Assembly (NCBI GenBank): GCA_027450225.1
Contig: DAIDJK010000059.1
Location: forward strand, 1 to 36,409
Source: Bryobacterales bacterium
Lineage (GTDB): Bacteria; Acidobacteriota; Terriglobia; Bryobacterales; Bryobacteraceae
Direction: 5' to 3'
DNA: 36,409 nt
How positions within the stretch are numbered: position 1 is the stretch's first letter; each line of letters starts with the position of its first letter. The position numbers and the translations under genes were made by a program. Under the pieces are notes generated by a model, which saw only the letters and a list, made by a program, of their open reading frames with translations, had not been told where the DNA came from and ran no database searches. Below, in pieces: positions 24,146-32,957 of this stretch.

Positions 24146-26752
24146 TTACGCGGTGGTGAGACGAATGCCGCCGGAGGCCCCGGAATCGGCCTGCATTCCC
24201 GAGAATGCCTGGGAACGGCCAGCGGGGAGCAGGCGCCGCGAGATTTCCGGCAGAAGAGACTGCGTGAGAATGCGGTCGATATCCCGCGCTCCCGCCTCGG
24301 TTTCCACGCACTGCCGGGTGATGGACTCCACCAGCGCGGCGGAATAGCCGAAGCGGATCCGGTAAGTTTCCTCGATACGCTGCGCAATCCTGTCGAGCTT
24401 CATTTCGGCGATTCTGCGAAGCGCCATATCGCCGATCGGCAGGTACGGGACCACGATCATGCGCCCCAGAAGCGCCGGCTTGAAAATGGCGCGCAGCTCC
24501 GGCGTAATGGCGCGCCGCAATTCCTCGATCTCCGGCTGGCTGCCGCTCCGCGCGCAGAGCCGCTGGATGGTTCGATCGCCCGCGTTCGAAGTGGCGATGA
24601 TGATCGTATTGCGAAAATCGATGGCCCGGCCCACGGCGTCTTCCATCTTGCCTTTGTCGAAGATCTGGTAGAACAGCTCCAGAACGTCCGGGTGCGCCTT
24701 CTCGAACTCATCGAGCAGCAGGACGCAATACGGTTTGCGCCGCACGCTCTCGGTAAGAATGCCACCTTCGCCGTAACCTACATAGCCGGGCGGGGAACCC
24801 TTGAGCCCGGAAACCGAATGCGGCTCCTGGAATTCGGACATATTGATGACCACGGCGTTGCGTTCGCCGCCGTAAAGAATGTCAGCCAGCGATAACGCGG
24901 TCTCGGTTTTTCCTACGCCGCTGGGGCCGGCGAGAAGAAACACGCCGGCCGGCCGTCCGGGATCTTCCAGCCTGGCGCGCGCGGTCCGGATGCGGCGCGC
25001 AATCGCTTCGAGCGCCTGGTCCTGCCCGGCCACGCGAGCGGCCAGCAGATGGTGAAGGTTGACGACGGTGTTCATCTCGTCGCGCATCATTCGCGCGGTG
25101 GGGATACCGGTGAGGTCCGCCACCACATCCGCAACCACGCGCTCGTCGACCGCGTGGTGTATGAGGGGCAGATCGCGCTGCGTATCCGCGAGATCGGCCG
25201 CCAGCGCGTCGAGCTCCCCGCGGGCTGCGCCGGCACGGTTCGAGTCCGGTTCCTTGTCGAGTTCAGAGCGCAGCTGGATGATGCCGCCGACGAGGCGCCG
25301 CTCTTCGGCCCACCGGTCCTCGAGATCGGCCAGCCGGGTTTCCGCGACGGCGAGCTCTTCGAAAAGGTGTTCCAGCCTGGAGTTATGGTCGTTTCCCGAA
25401 GCGGTCTCGCGGCGCAGCGCCTCGATTTCCTGCTCGACCACGGCGATCTTCCGCCGCGCATCGTCAATGGCCGCGGGAACCGCAGTCTGGCTCAGGGCGA
25501 CGCGGGAGCATGCCGTGTCGAGAACGCTGACGGCCTTGTCCGGCAGTTGGCGACCGGTTACGTATCGATGCGAGAGCGTGACCGCAGCCGAGACGGCCTC
25601 ATCGAGAATGCGTACGCGATGATGCTTCTCCATGGTGGAGACGATGCCTCGCACGATCTGGATGGCGGTTTCTTCGTCGGGCTCGTCCACTTGTACGGTC
25701 TGGAAACGTCTGGCGAGCGCGGAATCGCGTTCGATATGTTTCCGGTATTCGGCGAAGGTGGTGGCGGCGATGATTCTCAGTTCTCCGCGGGCCAGCGCCG
25801 GCTTGAGCAGGTTGCCGGCCCCGCTCGCGTTCGGGGTGGCGGAATCGTTGAGCAGGATGTGAGCTTCATCGAGAAACAGGATTACGTTGCGGCGCGGGTC
25901 GGCTGCTTCTTTCACCAGCGACTTGAGCCGGGATTCGAACTCTCCACGAACTCCCGCGCCCGCCTGCAGAAGTCCCGCGTCGAGCGACCAGAGCCGCGCG
26001 TCCCTGAGCCCGGGAGGAACGTCGCCGGCCGCGAGGCGAAGCGCGAAGGCCTCCGCGATAGCCGTCTTGCCGACGCCCGCTTCACCGACAAGGATGGGGT
26101 TGTTCTGTTTCCTCCGGGTGAGAATATCGATGACCTGACGGATCTCGCGCTCACGGCCGATCACGGGATCGAGCCGGCCATCGCGCGCCGCCCGCGTGAG
26201 ATCCATGCAGAACTGTTCGAGCGCTCCGGCGGCGCCCGGTTCCGGCGCGGCCGCTGTTTGCCGATCTTCGCGCTCCGGCGCTTCTTCGCCCGGATTCAGA
26301 AGCGATTGCCAGTCGCGCCGCAACGCAGCCGCTGTCAGCCTGCGCAATTCGGGGCACTTGTCCAGAAGCGGCGCGGCAATCTCTTCCGCTTCGAGCAGCG
26401 CGAGCAGAAGCGCGGCGGAGCGGATATGCGCGGCGCCGAACTCGAGCGATGCCAGAGTCCACGCGGAAGCCATTACCCGGATCAATCCAGGAGAAAGCGA
26501 AGGCGAGCCGTCGTTTCCCGCAGGCAGGCGGTCAAGAACGCCGCGCAACTGGGTCGCGAGCATCGACGGATTGATCTCGAAGCGATCGAGAACCCGGCTG
26601 ACATCCGTATCGCCGCGCGACGCGAGCGCCAGCAGGAGATCTTCAATCTCGACTTCGTAACGCTTTTGCGAGCGACAGGACGCAGCCGCGGCCTCCGCGG
26701 CCATTTCCGAGACGCGCGTCAGCTTCCTGAGCAGGACCTGAAGATTGATCAT
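24146..26752 (-). CDS. clpV: ClpV (TssH), T6SS sheath-disassembling AAA+ ATPase
   Basis: An 868-residue ClpB-type ATPase, the usual ClpV length. It has an N-terminal domain of about 150 residues (MINLQVLLRKLT onward), a first AAA module with Walker A GEAGVGKTA (about 218-228) and Walker B ILFLDEAH, a coiled middle segment, and a second module with GPSGVGKTE (about 605-613) and VLLLDEFEKAH. ATG 26752 is chosen because sequence before it is antisense to the transporter gene and lacks ClpV character; no strong ribosome binding site is seen. ClpV extracts TssC from contracted sheaths so that subunits can be reused. It faces the rest of the operon convergently and so has its own promoter. Confidence 0.94.
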   Translation of the reverse strand: MINLQVLLRKLTRVSEMAAEAAAASCRSQKRYEVEIEDLLLALASRGDTDVSRVLDRFEINPSMLATQLRGVLDRLPAGNDGSPSLSPGLIRVMASAWTLASLEFGAAHIRSAALLLALLEAEEIAAPLLDKCPELRRLTAAALRRDWQSLLNPGEEAPEREDRQTAAAPEPGAAGALEQFCMDLTRAARDGRLDPVIGREREIRQVIDILTRRKQNNPILVGEAGVGKTAIAEAFALRLAAGDVPPGLRDARLWSLDAGLLQAGAGVRGEFESRLKSLVKEAADPRRNVILFLDEAHILLNDSATPNASGAGNLLKPALARGELRIIAATTFAEYRKHIERDSALARRFQTVQVDEPDEETAIQIVRGIVSTMEKHHRVRILDEAVSAAVTLSHRYVTGRQLPDKAVSVLDTACSRVALSQTAVPAAIDDARRKIAVVEQEIEALRRETASGNDHNSRLEHLFEELAVAETRLADLEDRWAEERRLVGGIIQLRSELDKEPDSNRAGAARGELDALAADLADTQRDLPLIHHAVDERVVADVVADLTGIPTARMMRDEMNTVVNLHHLLAARVAGQDQALEAIARRIRTARARLEDPGRPAGVFLLAGPSGVGKTETALSLADILYGGERNAVVINMSEFQEPHSVSGLKGSPPGYVGYGEGGILTESVRRKPYCVLLLDEFEKAHPDVLELFYQIFDKGKMEDAVGRAIDFRNTIIIATSNAGDRTIQRLCARSGSQPEIEELRRAITPELRAIFKPALLGRMIVVPYLPIGDMALRRIAEMKLDRIAQRIEETYRIRFGYSAALVESITRQCVETEAGARDIDRILTQSLLPEISRRLLPAGRSQAFSGMQADSGASGGIRLTTA

Positions 26753-26914
26753 CAACAGAACGATTGAAGCGAACCTGCCGTCCGTTCGATCATCGCCCTT
26801 CATTGTGGCACGGAATCCGGCCGCGCCCTGTAATGCCCGCAACGTGCGGGCGCGGCCGTTCGGCTCCTCGCGCGCCCATTGGCCAGGGCATTGCAGGCAG
26901 GCAGGATTGCCGGC
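26753..26914. promoter_or_regulatory. Divergent region between clpV and the EamA transporter, with nested inverted repeats
   Basis: No gene is seen in these 162 bases. GGCCGCGCCC (26819-26828) is repeated inverted as GGGCGCGGCC (26848-26857), and GCCCGCA (26835-26841) pairs with TGCGGGC (26845-26851) in an alternative inner hairpin. Because both flanking genes point away, the dyads may be operator or attenuation-like elements rather than a terminator. Confidence 0.45.
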
Positions 26915-27853
26915 GTGCGCGTCCTCGAAAACATCTTTCTGAATGGCATCCTGATCGCCGTCGCCGCTCACGGCCTGATTGGAGGATCGCTGGTCTGGGA
27001 CAAGGTCCTGCTGCAGCGCAGAGGAACGCAGAATCTGGTCGCGTACGTGTTCTGGCTGGGCGCGATCAGCATCTTCGGGCTGCTGCTGATTCCCTTTGGG
27101 TTTCACATGCCGCCGCTGAAGCTCGCAGGGATTGCTTTCAGCGCCGGATTGCTGGACCTGATCGCATCCTATTTCTATTACGCGGCGCTCAAGGCGGGCG
27201 AAGCGTCGGATGAACTTACCGCGATGGGCGGATTCACGCCGGTCGCCACGGTGCTGTTCAGCATCCCGCTGTTGAACAGCGCGGTGGGAGGACATGTCAC
27301 GGGATTCGCTCTGATGACTCTGGGCGGTTTCGTCATGTTCTTCGCCGAGAGGCGCCCGCTTGGCGTGATGCTGCCCAGACTGTTAGTCGCCTCAGCCTGC
27401 TTCGGATTGACGAACGTGCTGCAGAAGATCGCTTTCAACGGCGCCGGATTCGTGAGCGGCTACGTATTCTTCACGATCGGAACCACGGCCGGTTCACTGG
27501 CGCTGCTGGCGCCTCCGTCCTGGCGAAAGCAGGTATTCGAGAAGTCCGAGGAGGCGCCGCCGCGGAGCAGGTTCTGGTATATGGTGAACCGCTTCATGGC
27601 CGGGGTTGGATCGTTTCTGGTGGTCTTCGCGGTGAGCCGCGCCCGGCCGGCGCTGGTGGAGGCCGTTTCCGGCGTGCGCTACGTGATCGTGTTCTTCGGC
27701 GCGTACCTGGTGACGAAGTTCCGGCCACAGTGGTTCACGGAGGATTTCTCAAAGCGGAGCCTCATCGCGAAGGCTGTGGCGACCGGTCTGATTCTGGCGG
27801 GGCTGGTGCTTGTGGGGCTGGAAGGCGGAAGCGTGGCGGGAGGACCGTCGTAA
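26915..27853 (+). CDS. EamA/DMT-family membrane transporter
   Basis: A 312-residue integral membrane protein with about ten hydrophobic segments in two EamA-like halves, such as FLNGILIAVAAHGLIGG near the N-terminus and AVATGLILAGLVLVGLEGG at the C-terminus. DMT transporters exchange or export metabolites. The substrate cannot be read from the sequence. GTG 26915 has AGGA 8 bases before it and begins just ahead of the first helix; a TTG at 26879 would add 12 residues. Its 3' end converges with the two half-size DMT proteins, 6 bases apart. Confidence 0.83.
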   Translation: MRVLENIFLNGILIAVAAHGLIGGSLVWDKVLLQRRGTQNLVAYVFWLGAISIFGLLLIPFGFHMPPLKLAGIAFSAGLLDLIASYFYYAALKAGEASDELTAMGGFTPVATVLFSIPLLNSAVGGHVTGFALMTLGGFVMFFAERRPLGVMLPRLLVASACFGLTNVLQKIAFNGAGFVSGYVFFTIGTTAGSLALLAPPSWRKQVFEKSEEAPPRSRFWYMVNRFMAGVGSFLVVFAVSRARPALVEAVSGVRYVIVFFGAYLVTKFRPQWFTEDFSKRSLIAKAVATGLILAGLVLVGLEGGSVAGGPS

Positions 27854-27859
27854 CGCAGA

Positions 27860-28222
27860 TCAGACCGCGATCAGCAGAACGCCGACCGCGACCAGTACGA
27901 CGCCGGCCCAGCGTTCCCAGTTCACGTGTTCGTGCAGATAAAACTTCGCGAGCACGGTGCGAAGGATATAACCAAGAGCCGTGACCGGCACCGCGAAGGT
28001 GAGCGGAGCGACAGACAAAAGCCCGATAAAAGAGATGAAGGACACGGCGTTGCACGAGATGCCCGCGACGACGGCCGGGTGCGTGGCGATGTAGCGCAGG
28101 CGGCCGAGCACGCCGGGAGAGCGGTAGCGCATCGCGGCGCCCTGCTGGGCCATTCCCCTGGCGCTGAGAACGTCGCCGAGCGAACCGCTGACGACCGTGA
28201 TCGCCACCCAGGCCCACTTCAT
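27860..28222 (-). CDS. Half-size DMT/SMR-like membrane protein, second of a pair
   Basis: A 120-residue protein with four predicted membrane helices, matching a half EamA unit: WAWVAITVVSGSLGDVLSARG at the start, AVSFISFIGLLSVAPLTFAVPV and ALGYILRTVLAKFYLHEHV, then a last helix WAGVVLVAVGVLLIAV. The ATG overlaps the stop of the gene before it (ATGA), so the two are translated together and probably form a heterodimer, as known for paired small transporters such as ArnE/ArnF or EbrA/EbrB. The substrate is unknown. Confidence 0.8.
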   Translation of the reverse strand: MKWAWVAITVVSGSLGDVLSARGMAQQGAAMRYRSPGVLGRLRYIATHPAVVAGISCNAVSFISFIGLLSVAPLTFAVPVTALGYILRTVLAKFYLHEHVNWERWAGVVLVAVGVLLIAV

Positions 28223-28668
28223 GACCGGGAGGGCTCCTCGAATTTTTCGTCGGCATGCACCGTGTGCGGAGCGGTTTCCGAGACCAGGAAAACACCGAGC
28301 GAAATAACGCTGATGCCGATCCATGCGCGAACCGAAACGTGTTCATTCAGGACGAACGCGCCGAGCAGCGCGGTGAGGATGTAGCCGCTGGCGGTTACCG
28401 GTATGACGTAACTCAGATCCGACCAGGAGAGCATCGAAAGCTGCGCATACATCCAGAAGGCGAGCAGCGTGACGCCGGCGAGGATCCAGTGGTCAGTAAC
28501 CAGAGCTCCCGCGAAACGGGGAATGGAATCGAAATCGATGGGCGGAAGTTCTTTCGTGCCGAGAGCCAGAAGGAGGTTGCCAAAAGAATTCGCAACCACG
28601 AGGAACGCGATGGTGGCGCGGTTTTTCCACAAGGGAACCGGGCGAACGTAGTGCGGATCTCTTTTCAC
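28219..28668 (-). CDS. Half-size DMT/SMR-like membrane protein, first of a pair
   Basis: A 149-residue protein with four hydrophobic segments: ATIAFLVVANSFGNLLLALG, HWILAGVTLLAFWMYAQL, YVIPVTASGYILTALLGAFVL and WIGISVISLGVFLVSE, plus a charged cytoplasmic tail. The VIPVTASGYILTALLG block aligns by eye with VPVTALGYILRTVLAK in the partner, so the two arose by duplication. GTG 28668 is the likely start, though its ribosome binding site is weak. It lies 69 bases downstream of topA on the same strand and may be transcribed with it. Confidence 0.78.
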   Translation of the reverse strand: MKRDPHYVRPVPLWKNRATIAFLVVANSFGNLLLALGTKELPPIDFDSIPRFAGALVTDHWILAGVTLLAFWMYAQLSMLSWSDLSYVIPVTASGYILTALLGAFVLNEHVSVRAWIGISVISLGVFLVSETAPHTVHADEKFEEPSRS

Positions 28669-28737
28669 CGGGAGTGCACCGGTTCGAAAGAAGCAGCAGC
28701 GCGCCCATTGTGGACGCGCATACAGGACGGCGGCGCG

Positions 28738-31185
28738 TCAGCTGGCGATGGCTTCTTTTGGCATTTCCCGTTTGTACTTGCACTCGCTGTTCGGGCACTG
28801 CAGGAAGTTGCCGGACTTGAGAAATTTTTCCACCATATAAGGGCTGCCGCAGTCCGGACATTTTTCGGCGATGGGGCGGGCCCAGGCGACGAAGCTGCAA
28901 TCGGGATAACGATTGCAGCCGAAGAAAGTTTTACCGCGCTTCGAGCGGCGCTCGACAACCTCGCCCTCCGAGCATTCCGGACACTTCACGCCGATGGTTT
29001 TCTGCTTCACGTACTTGCAGGTGGGGTAATTGCTGCAGGCGGTAAATTCGCCGAACCGGCCGTGTTTCTGGACCAGATTATTGCCGCACTGGGGGCATTT
29101 CTCATCCAGCGGAACGTCGGCCTTCTTTTGCGGGCCGCCGATCTGTTTGGTGGTTTTGCATTCCGGATAGCCGGTGCAGGCATAGAAAGTACCGAAGCGG
29201 CCTTTCTTCAGAACCATGGGGCGGCCGCAGTTTTCGCAATATTCCTCGTCGCCCTGTTCGGAGAGGTCGGCCTTGTCGATATCGGGGAGATCGACGGTCA
29301 GCTCACGCGTGTAGGTGCATTCCGGGTATCCGGTGCAGGCGAGGAAGCTGCCGTGTTTTCCCCACTTGATGACCAGCGGTTTGCCGCACTTGTCGCACGT
29401 CAGGTCGGTTGGTTTTTCCATCCGCTTGATGTCCGTCATGTGCTTTTCGGCGTTTTCCAGATCGCGGGTGAAGCGCTCGTAGAAATCGCCCATGGCTTCG
29501 CGCCAGTCGAGTTTGCCGTCTTCGATCTCGTCGAGGTCCTGCTCCATGCGGGCGGTGTACCGGACGTCGAAGATGTCGTTGAAGCTTTCGAGGAGCAGGT
29601 CGGTGACGACCATGCCGAGCTCGGTGGGTTTGAATTTCCCGCCTTCCCTGGTGACGTACTCGCGTTCCTGAATGGTGGACAGGATGGAGGCGTAAGTGGA
29701 TGGGCGGCCGACTCCATCGGACTCGAGCTTCTTGACCAGGGTGGCTTCGGTGTAGCGGGGCGGCGGCTCGGTGAAGTGCTGTTCGGGCTTGAGGGCGCGG
29801 AGCTTCAGTTCCTCGCCCTCGGCGACGGCGGGGAGCTTGTGTTTCAACTCATCGTCTTCGTCGTCTTTCTGGTCCTTGCCTTCTTCGTAGATGGCGAGGA
29901 AGCCGTCGAATTTCATGACGGAACCGGTCGCCCGGAAGGTATAGGCGGCGCCGGATTTGCCCTGGGTGGCGACGTCGATGGTGGTCTGGTCGAAGACCGC
30001 CGGGTTCGTCTGGCTCGCGACGAAACGCATCCAGATCAGGCGATAGAGTTTCAACTGATCTTCGGCGAGGTGCTTCGCCATTTCGTCCGGAGTGCGGAGA
30101 ACGGAAGTGGGACGAATGGCTTCGTGCGCGTCCTGCGCTTCCTTTTTGGATTTGTAGGAATTCGGGGTGGCGGGCAGGTAAGCCTCGCCGTGCCTGGACC
30201 TTATATATTCCCGGACTTCCTGAATGGCTTCGTCCGAGACGCGCGTGGAATCCGTGCGCATATAACTGATGAGGCCAACCGAGCCTTCCGAGCCAAGTTC
30301 AACGCCCTCATAAAGTTGCTGGGCGAGCATCATGGTTCGCTTGACGCTGAAGCGCAGCTTGCGTGATGACTCCTGCTGCAGCGTGGAGGTGATGAACGGA
30401 GCGACCGGGTTGCGGCGTTTTTCCTTCGTCCCGACCGATTTGACGGTGAACTTCGCGCCATCGAGATCCGCTACGATGCCGGTCGCATTGGCTTCGTTCG
30501 GTATTTCCGCCGCATTCTCGCCGAGGCGGATCAGCCGGGCATCGAAGGCTGGCGGCTTCTTCGCCGAAAGATTGGCATCGAGCGTCCAATATTCCTGTGA
30601 CTGGAAGGCGCGAATCTCGCGCTCACGCTCGACGATCAGGCGTACTGCTACGGTTTGCACGCGGCCCGCTGAGAGGCCACGGCGAACCTTGTCCCAGAGC
30701 AGCGGTGAAATCTTGTAGCCCACCAGGCGGTCGAGAACGCGCCGGGCCTGCTGGGCGTCCACCAGGTTGACGTTCACCGAGGTCGGTTTTTCGAACGCCT
30801 TCTGGATGGAATTTTTTGTGATCTCGTTGAACATCACCCGGAAGATTCGAGGGGTGACGGCGGTCTTACCCTCTTTGCCGGGCTTCGGCTTGAGTTCCTC
30901 CTGGAGATGCCAGCAGATGGCCTCGCCCTCGCGATCGGGGTCGGCGGCGAGGTAGACGTCGTCGACCTTTTTCGCGGCATCGCGGAGTTCCTGAATCAGT
31001 TTCTTCTTGCCCTCAATGACTTCATATTTCGGGCGGAACCCGTGATCGACGTCTACGGCGAGGTCACGTTTGGGCAGATCTTTGATGTGGCCGATGGAAG
31101 CTTTGACCACATATTGCTTGCCCAGATACTTACCGATTGTTTTTGCCTTCGCCGGTGACTCGACGATTACGAGAGCTTTTGCCAT
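28738..31185 (-). CDS. topA: DNA topoisomerase I
   Basis: An 815-residue type IA topoisomerase. The TOPRIM start is clear (LVIVESPAKAKTIGKYLG, then DPDREGEAICWHL). The catalytic tyrosine is in GLISYMRTDSTR (about residue 308). Up to five C4 zinc-ribbon repeats follow at the C-terminus (CDKCGKP, CENCGRP, CPQCGNN, CPECSEG, CPDCGSP, most closed by a C-x-x-YPxC half). The enzyme relaxes negative supercoils by passing single strands. ATG 31185 gives the family N-terminus. It lies 87 bases after dprA on the same strand, a neighbourhood common to many bacteria. Confidence 0.97.
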   Translation of the reverse strand: MAKALVIVESPAKAKTIGKYLGKQYVVKASIGHIKDLPKRDLAVDVDHGFRPKYEVIEGKKKLIQELRDAAKKVDDVYLAADPDREGEAICWHLQEELKPKPGKEGKTAVTPRIFRVMFNEITKNSIQKAFEKPTSVNVNLVDAQQARRVLDRLVGYKISPLLWDKVRRGLSAGRVQTVAVRLIVEREREIRAFQSQEYWTLDANLSAKKPPAFDARLIRLGENAAEIPNEANATGIVADLDGAKFTVKSVGTKEKRRNPVAPFITSTLQQESSRKLRFSVKRTMMLAQQLYEGVELGSEGSVGLISYMRTDSTRVSDEAIQEVREYIRSRHGEAYLPATPNSYKSKKEAQDAHEAIRPTSVLRTPDEMAKHLAEDQLKLYRLIWMRFVASQTNPAVFDQTTIDVATQGKSGAAYTFRATGSVMKFDGFLAIYEEGKDQKDDEDDELKHKLPAVAEGEELKLRALKPEQHFTEPPPRYTEATLVKKLESDGVGRPSTYASILSTIQEREYVTREGGKFKPTELGMVVTDLLLESFNDIFDVRYTARMEQDLDEIEDGKLDWREAMGDFYERFTRDLENAEKHMTDIKRMEKPTDLTCDKCGKPLVIKWGKHGSFLACTGYPECTYTRELTVDLPDIDKADLSEQGDEEYCENCGRPMVLKKGRFGTFYACTGYPECKTTKQIGGPQKKADVPLDEKCPQCGNNLVQKHGRFGEFTACSNYPTCKYVKQKTIGVKCPECSEGEVVERRSKRGKTFFGCNRYPDCSFVAWARPIAEKCPDCGSPYMVEKFLKSGNFLQCPNSECKYKREMPKEAIAS

Positions 31186-31272
31186 ATCAGAAAAACTGCC
31201 TTATCAGAATAAACCACTGCCAGGGCGGATTCGGCTGGCCGGGACCGCCGATCCCCGCCGGCAGCGCCGAAT

Positions 31273-32511
31273 TTACCAGACCTTGACGAAGTTTCTGCCG
31301 GGAAGCTGCCGGACCATACCGAGCATTTCGAGCTCGAAGAGGGCAGCGATAATCTCGGACGGCGGAATCTCCTCCATCGTTTCGACCAGTGTGTCGAGAT
31401 GAACAGCGGAATCCGGCTTCAATCCGCTCAGAACCTGCTGGGCGATCCGTTGGTTCGGCCCGGTCAATTGAGATGCGGGATTGGGGGCAGAGGATTCGTC
31501 GCCAGGCGTAAGTCCTTGATTCAGAATGCGTTGTCTTCCGGCGTCAATCAGCCGGCGTTGGGCCGCCGGGGGAAGATCGACCACCACGTCGTTCCAGTCC
31601 TGAACCAGTTTTGCGCCCTGTTTGATGAGCAGATTCGGACCCCAGCTCATCTGGGAAGTGATGTTGCCGGGGACGGCGAAGACCTCGCGGCCCTGGTCCA
31701 TGGCGAGGCGGGCGGTGATGGAGGATCCGCTGTACTGTGCTCCTTCGACGACCAGCAGTCCGGAACTGAGGCCGCTGATGATGCGATTGCGGATGGGGAA
31801 ATTCTGGGGAAAGGCGGTGGAACCCATGGGGAACTCGGAAACGATGAGACCGCGGGCGGCGATCTCGGAGGCCAGTTTCCTGTTTTCCGAAGGATAGACG
31901 ACGTCCACGCCGCAGCCGAGGACGGCGACGGTGTTGCCCTCCGCGGCGAGCGCAGCCTTGTGGGCGGCGGTATCGATGCCGCGGGCCATTCCGGACACGA
32001 TGGTGAGGCCGGCGCGGGCCAGATCGCCCGCAAGGCGTTCGGAGGCGGCGATGCCATAGGCTGTGGGACGGCGGGTGCCCACCAGGCCGAGACAGATGGA
32101 ATGGAGCAGTTCCCGATTGCCGCGCGCGAAAAGGATGGGAGGCGGATCGAAGATGCTCTGGAGGAGCTCGGGGTAGCCGGGCGAGCCGAGAGTAATTAAG
32201 GATGCGCCGGCGGTCTTCATCTTGTTCTGCTGGGCGGCGGCTTCCTCGAAACTGCAGCCGCTCGAGACGGAACGGGCGAGACCGCCGTTCAAGCCGGCGT
32301 CTTCCAGTTCGGAGGCGCTGGCGCGGAAGATCGCCTGGGGGGTGCGGAAGCGTTCCAGCAAAATGCCGGAGCGCCGGGTACCGAGGCCGGGGACCATGCG
32401 CAGGGCGAGCCAGTAAAGCTCCTCGTCGTCAGTGAGCGGGGCTGCGGTGGCGACCGGCAGGGAAGCGACCCCCGGCTGCACGGGCTGCGGAGGGTTGGCG
32501 GAGAGACTCAT
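31273..32511 (-). CDS. dprA: DNA-processing protein DprA (Smf)
   Basis: A 412-residue protein. The N-terminal SAM-like region is followed by the Rossmann-like DprA core with LVGTRRPTAYG, SGMARGIDTAAHKAAL, GCGVDVVYPSENRKL and QGREVFAVPGNI. The C-terminus has the DprA winged-helix region (DTLVETMEEIPPSEIIAALFELEMLG). DprA loads RecA onto incoming single-stranded DNA during natural transformation. The ATG at 32511 is followed by a Pro-rich 25-residue head that is not part of the fold, so a later start is possible. Confidence 0.95.
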   Translation of the reverse strand: MSLSANPPQPVQPGVASLPVATAAPLTDDEELYWLALRMVPGLGTRRSGILLERFRTPQAIFRASASELEDAGLNGGLARSVSSGCSFEEAAAQQNKMKTAGASLITLGSPGYPELLQSIFDPPPILFARGNRELLHSICLGLVGTRRPTAYGIAASERLAGDLARAGLTIVSGMARGIDTAAHKAALAAEGNTVAVLGCGVDVVYPSENRKLASEIAARGLIVSEFPMGSTAFPQNFPIRNRIISGLSSGLLVVEGAQYSGSSITARLAMDQGREVFAVPGNITSQMSWGPNLLIKQGAKLVQDWNDVVVDLPPAAQRRLIDAGRQRILNQGLTPGDESSAPNPASQLTGPNQRIAQQVLSGLKPDSAVHLDTLVETMEEIPPSEIIAALFELEMLGMVRQLPGRNFVKVW

Positions 32512-32549
32512 GCATAAGATAGGTCAGCGCGGGAGCAAACATTCTCATC

Positions 32550-32813
32550 GTGAAACGTGATCCGTCGTGGTTTGAGGGCGTGGAGCCCGAGCTGGTATTC
32601 ATTGCAAAAAAGCTGCGGCAGGCCACAGCGCTCGAAGGAATTTTCGATGAAGCGGGGGTGGATTATGGCGTGGAAGCCGACGAATATCTCGGGGGATTTA
32701 TTTTCCGGACCACCCGTGTGGGCGCGTTTTTCTATGTGAGGCCGGCGGACCGGGACCGCGCCGAGGCGGTGATGCTGGCGCACGGGTTTGTGCCGGCGAA
32801 GAGTGTCGCATGA
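32550..32813 (+). CDS. Small uncharacterised protein (87 residues)
   Basis: This protein has no signal peptide or membrane segment and looks like a compact alpha-beta fold: a helix LVFIAKKLRQATALEGIFDEAG, then DYGVEADEYLGGFIF, AFFYVRPADRDRAEAVMLAHGF. The layout resembles small DUF2007-like domains (helix, strand, paired strands, closing helix), but the match is by eye only. It is divergent from dprA with 38 bases between, and about 140 bases before the enolase pair. The GTG 32550 start is uncertain because no strong ribosome binding site is seen. Confidence 0.65.
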   Translation: MKRDPSWFEGVEPELVFIAKKLRQATALEGIFDEAGVDYGVEADEYLGGFIFRTTRVGAFFYVRPADRDRAEAVMLAHGFVPAKSVA

Positions 32814-32957
32814 GCCGACCGGAGCGGGCGGCACAGGATTCAGGCCTCCGCAGGGTTCGAAAACGGCTATCCCGGGGCGCTGGGGCTCGGCACCGGCCTC
32901 CAGGGCGGCTTGCACCGCCATAAAAAGGCGGCCGGGCTGAGGGTTTCCGGATATACG
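32814..32957. other. Short intergenic stretch between small protein and enolase pair
   Basis: These bases hold no convincing gene. They contain GC-rich direct and inverted short repeats (for example CCGCC and GGCGG around 32918-32932 flanking a TAAAAA loop), too short to call a terminator. The promoter for the enolase pair is probably here but no element stands out. Confidence 0.3.

Noticed and set aside
3881-26752. Whether the whole cluster is an extracellular contractile injection system rather than a T6SS
   Set aside because: DUF4157 and DUF4280 suggest eCIS, but tssJ, tssL and tssM for the membrane complex, plus tssK, tssA and clpV, are all present, and no eCIS tail fibre, LysM baseplate or tail-terminator gene is seen.
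26753-27295. N-terminal extension of clpV by about 180 residues in the same frame
   Set aside because: This part is antisense to the EamA transporter, has a low-complexity Arg/Gln-rich composition, and known ClpV proteins begin at the MINLQVLL-like segment.
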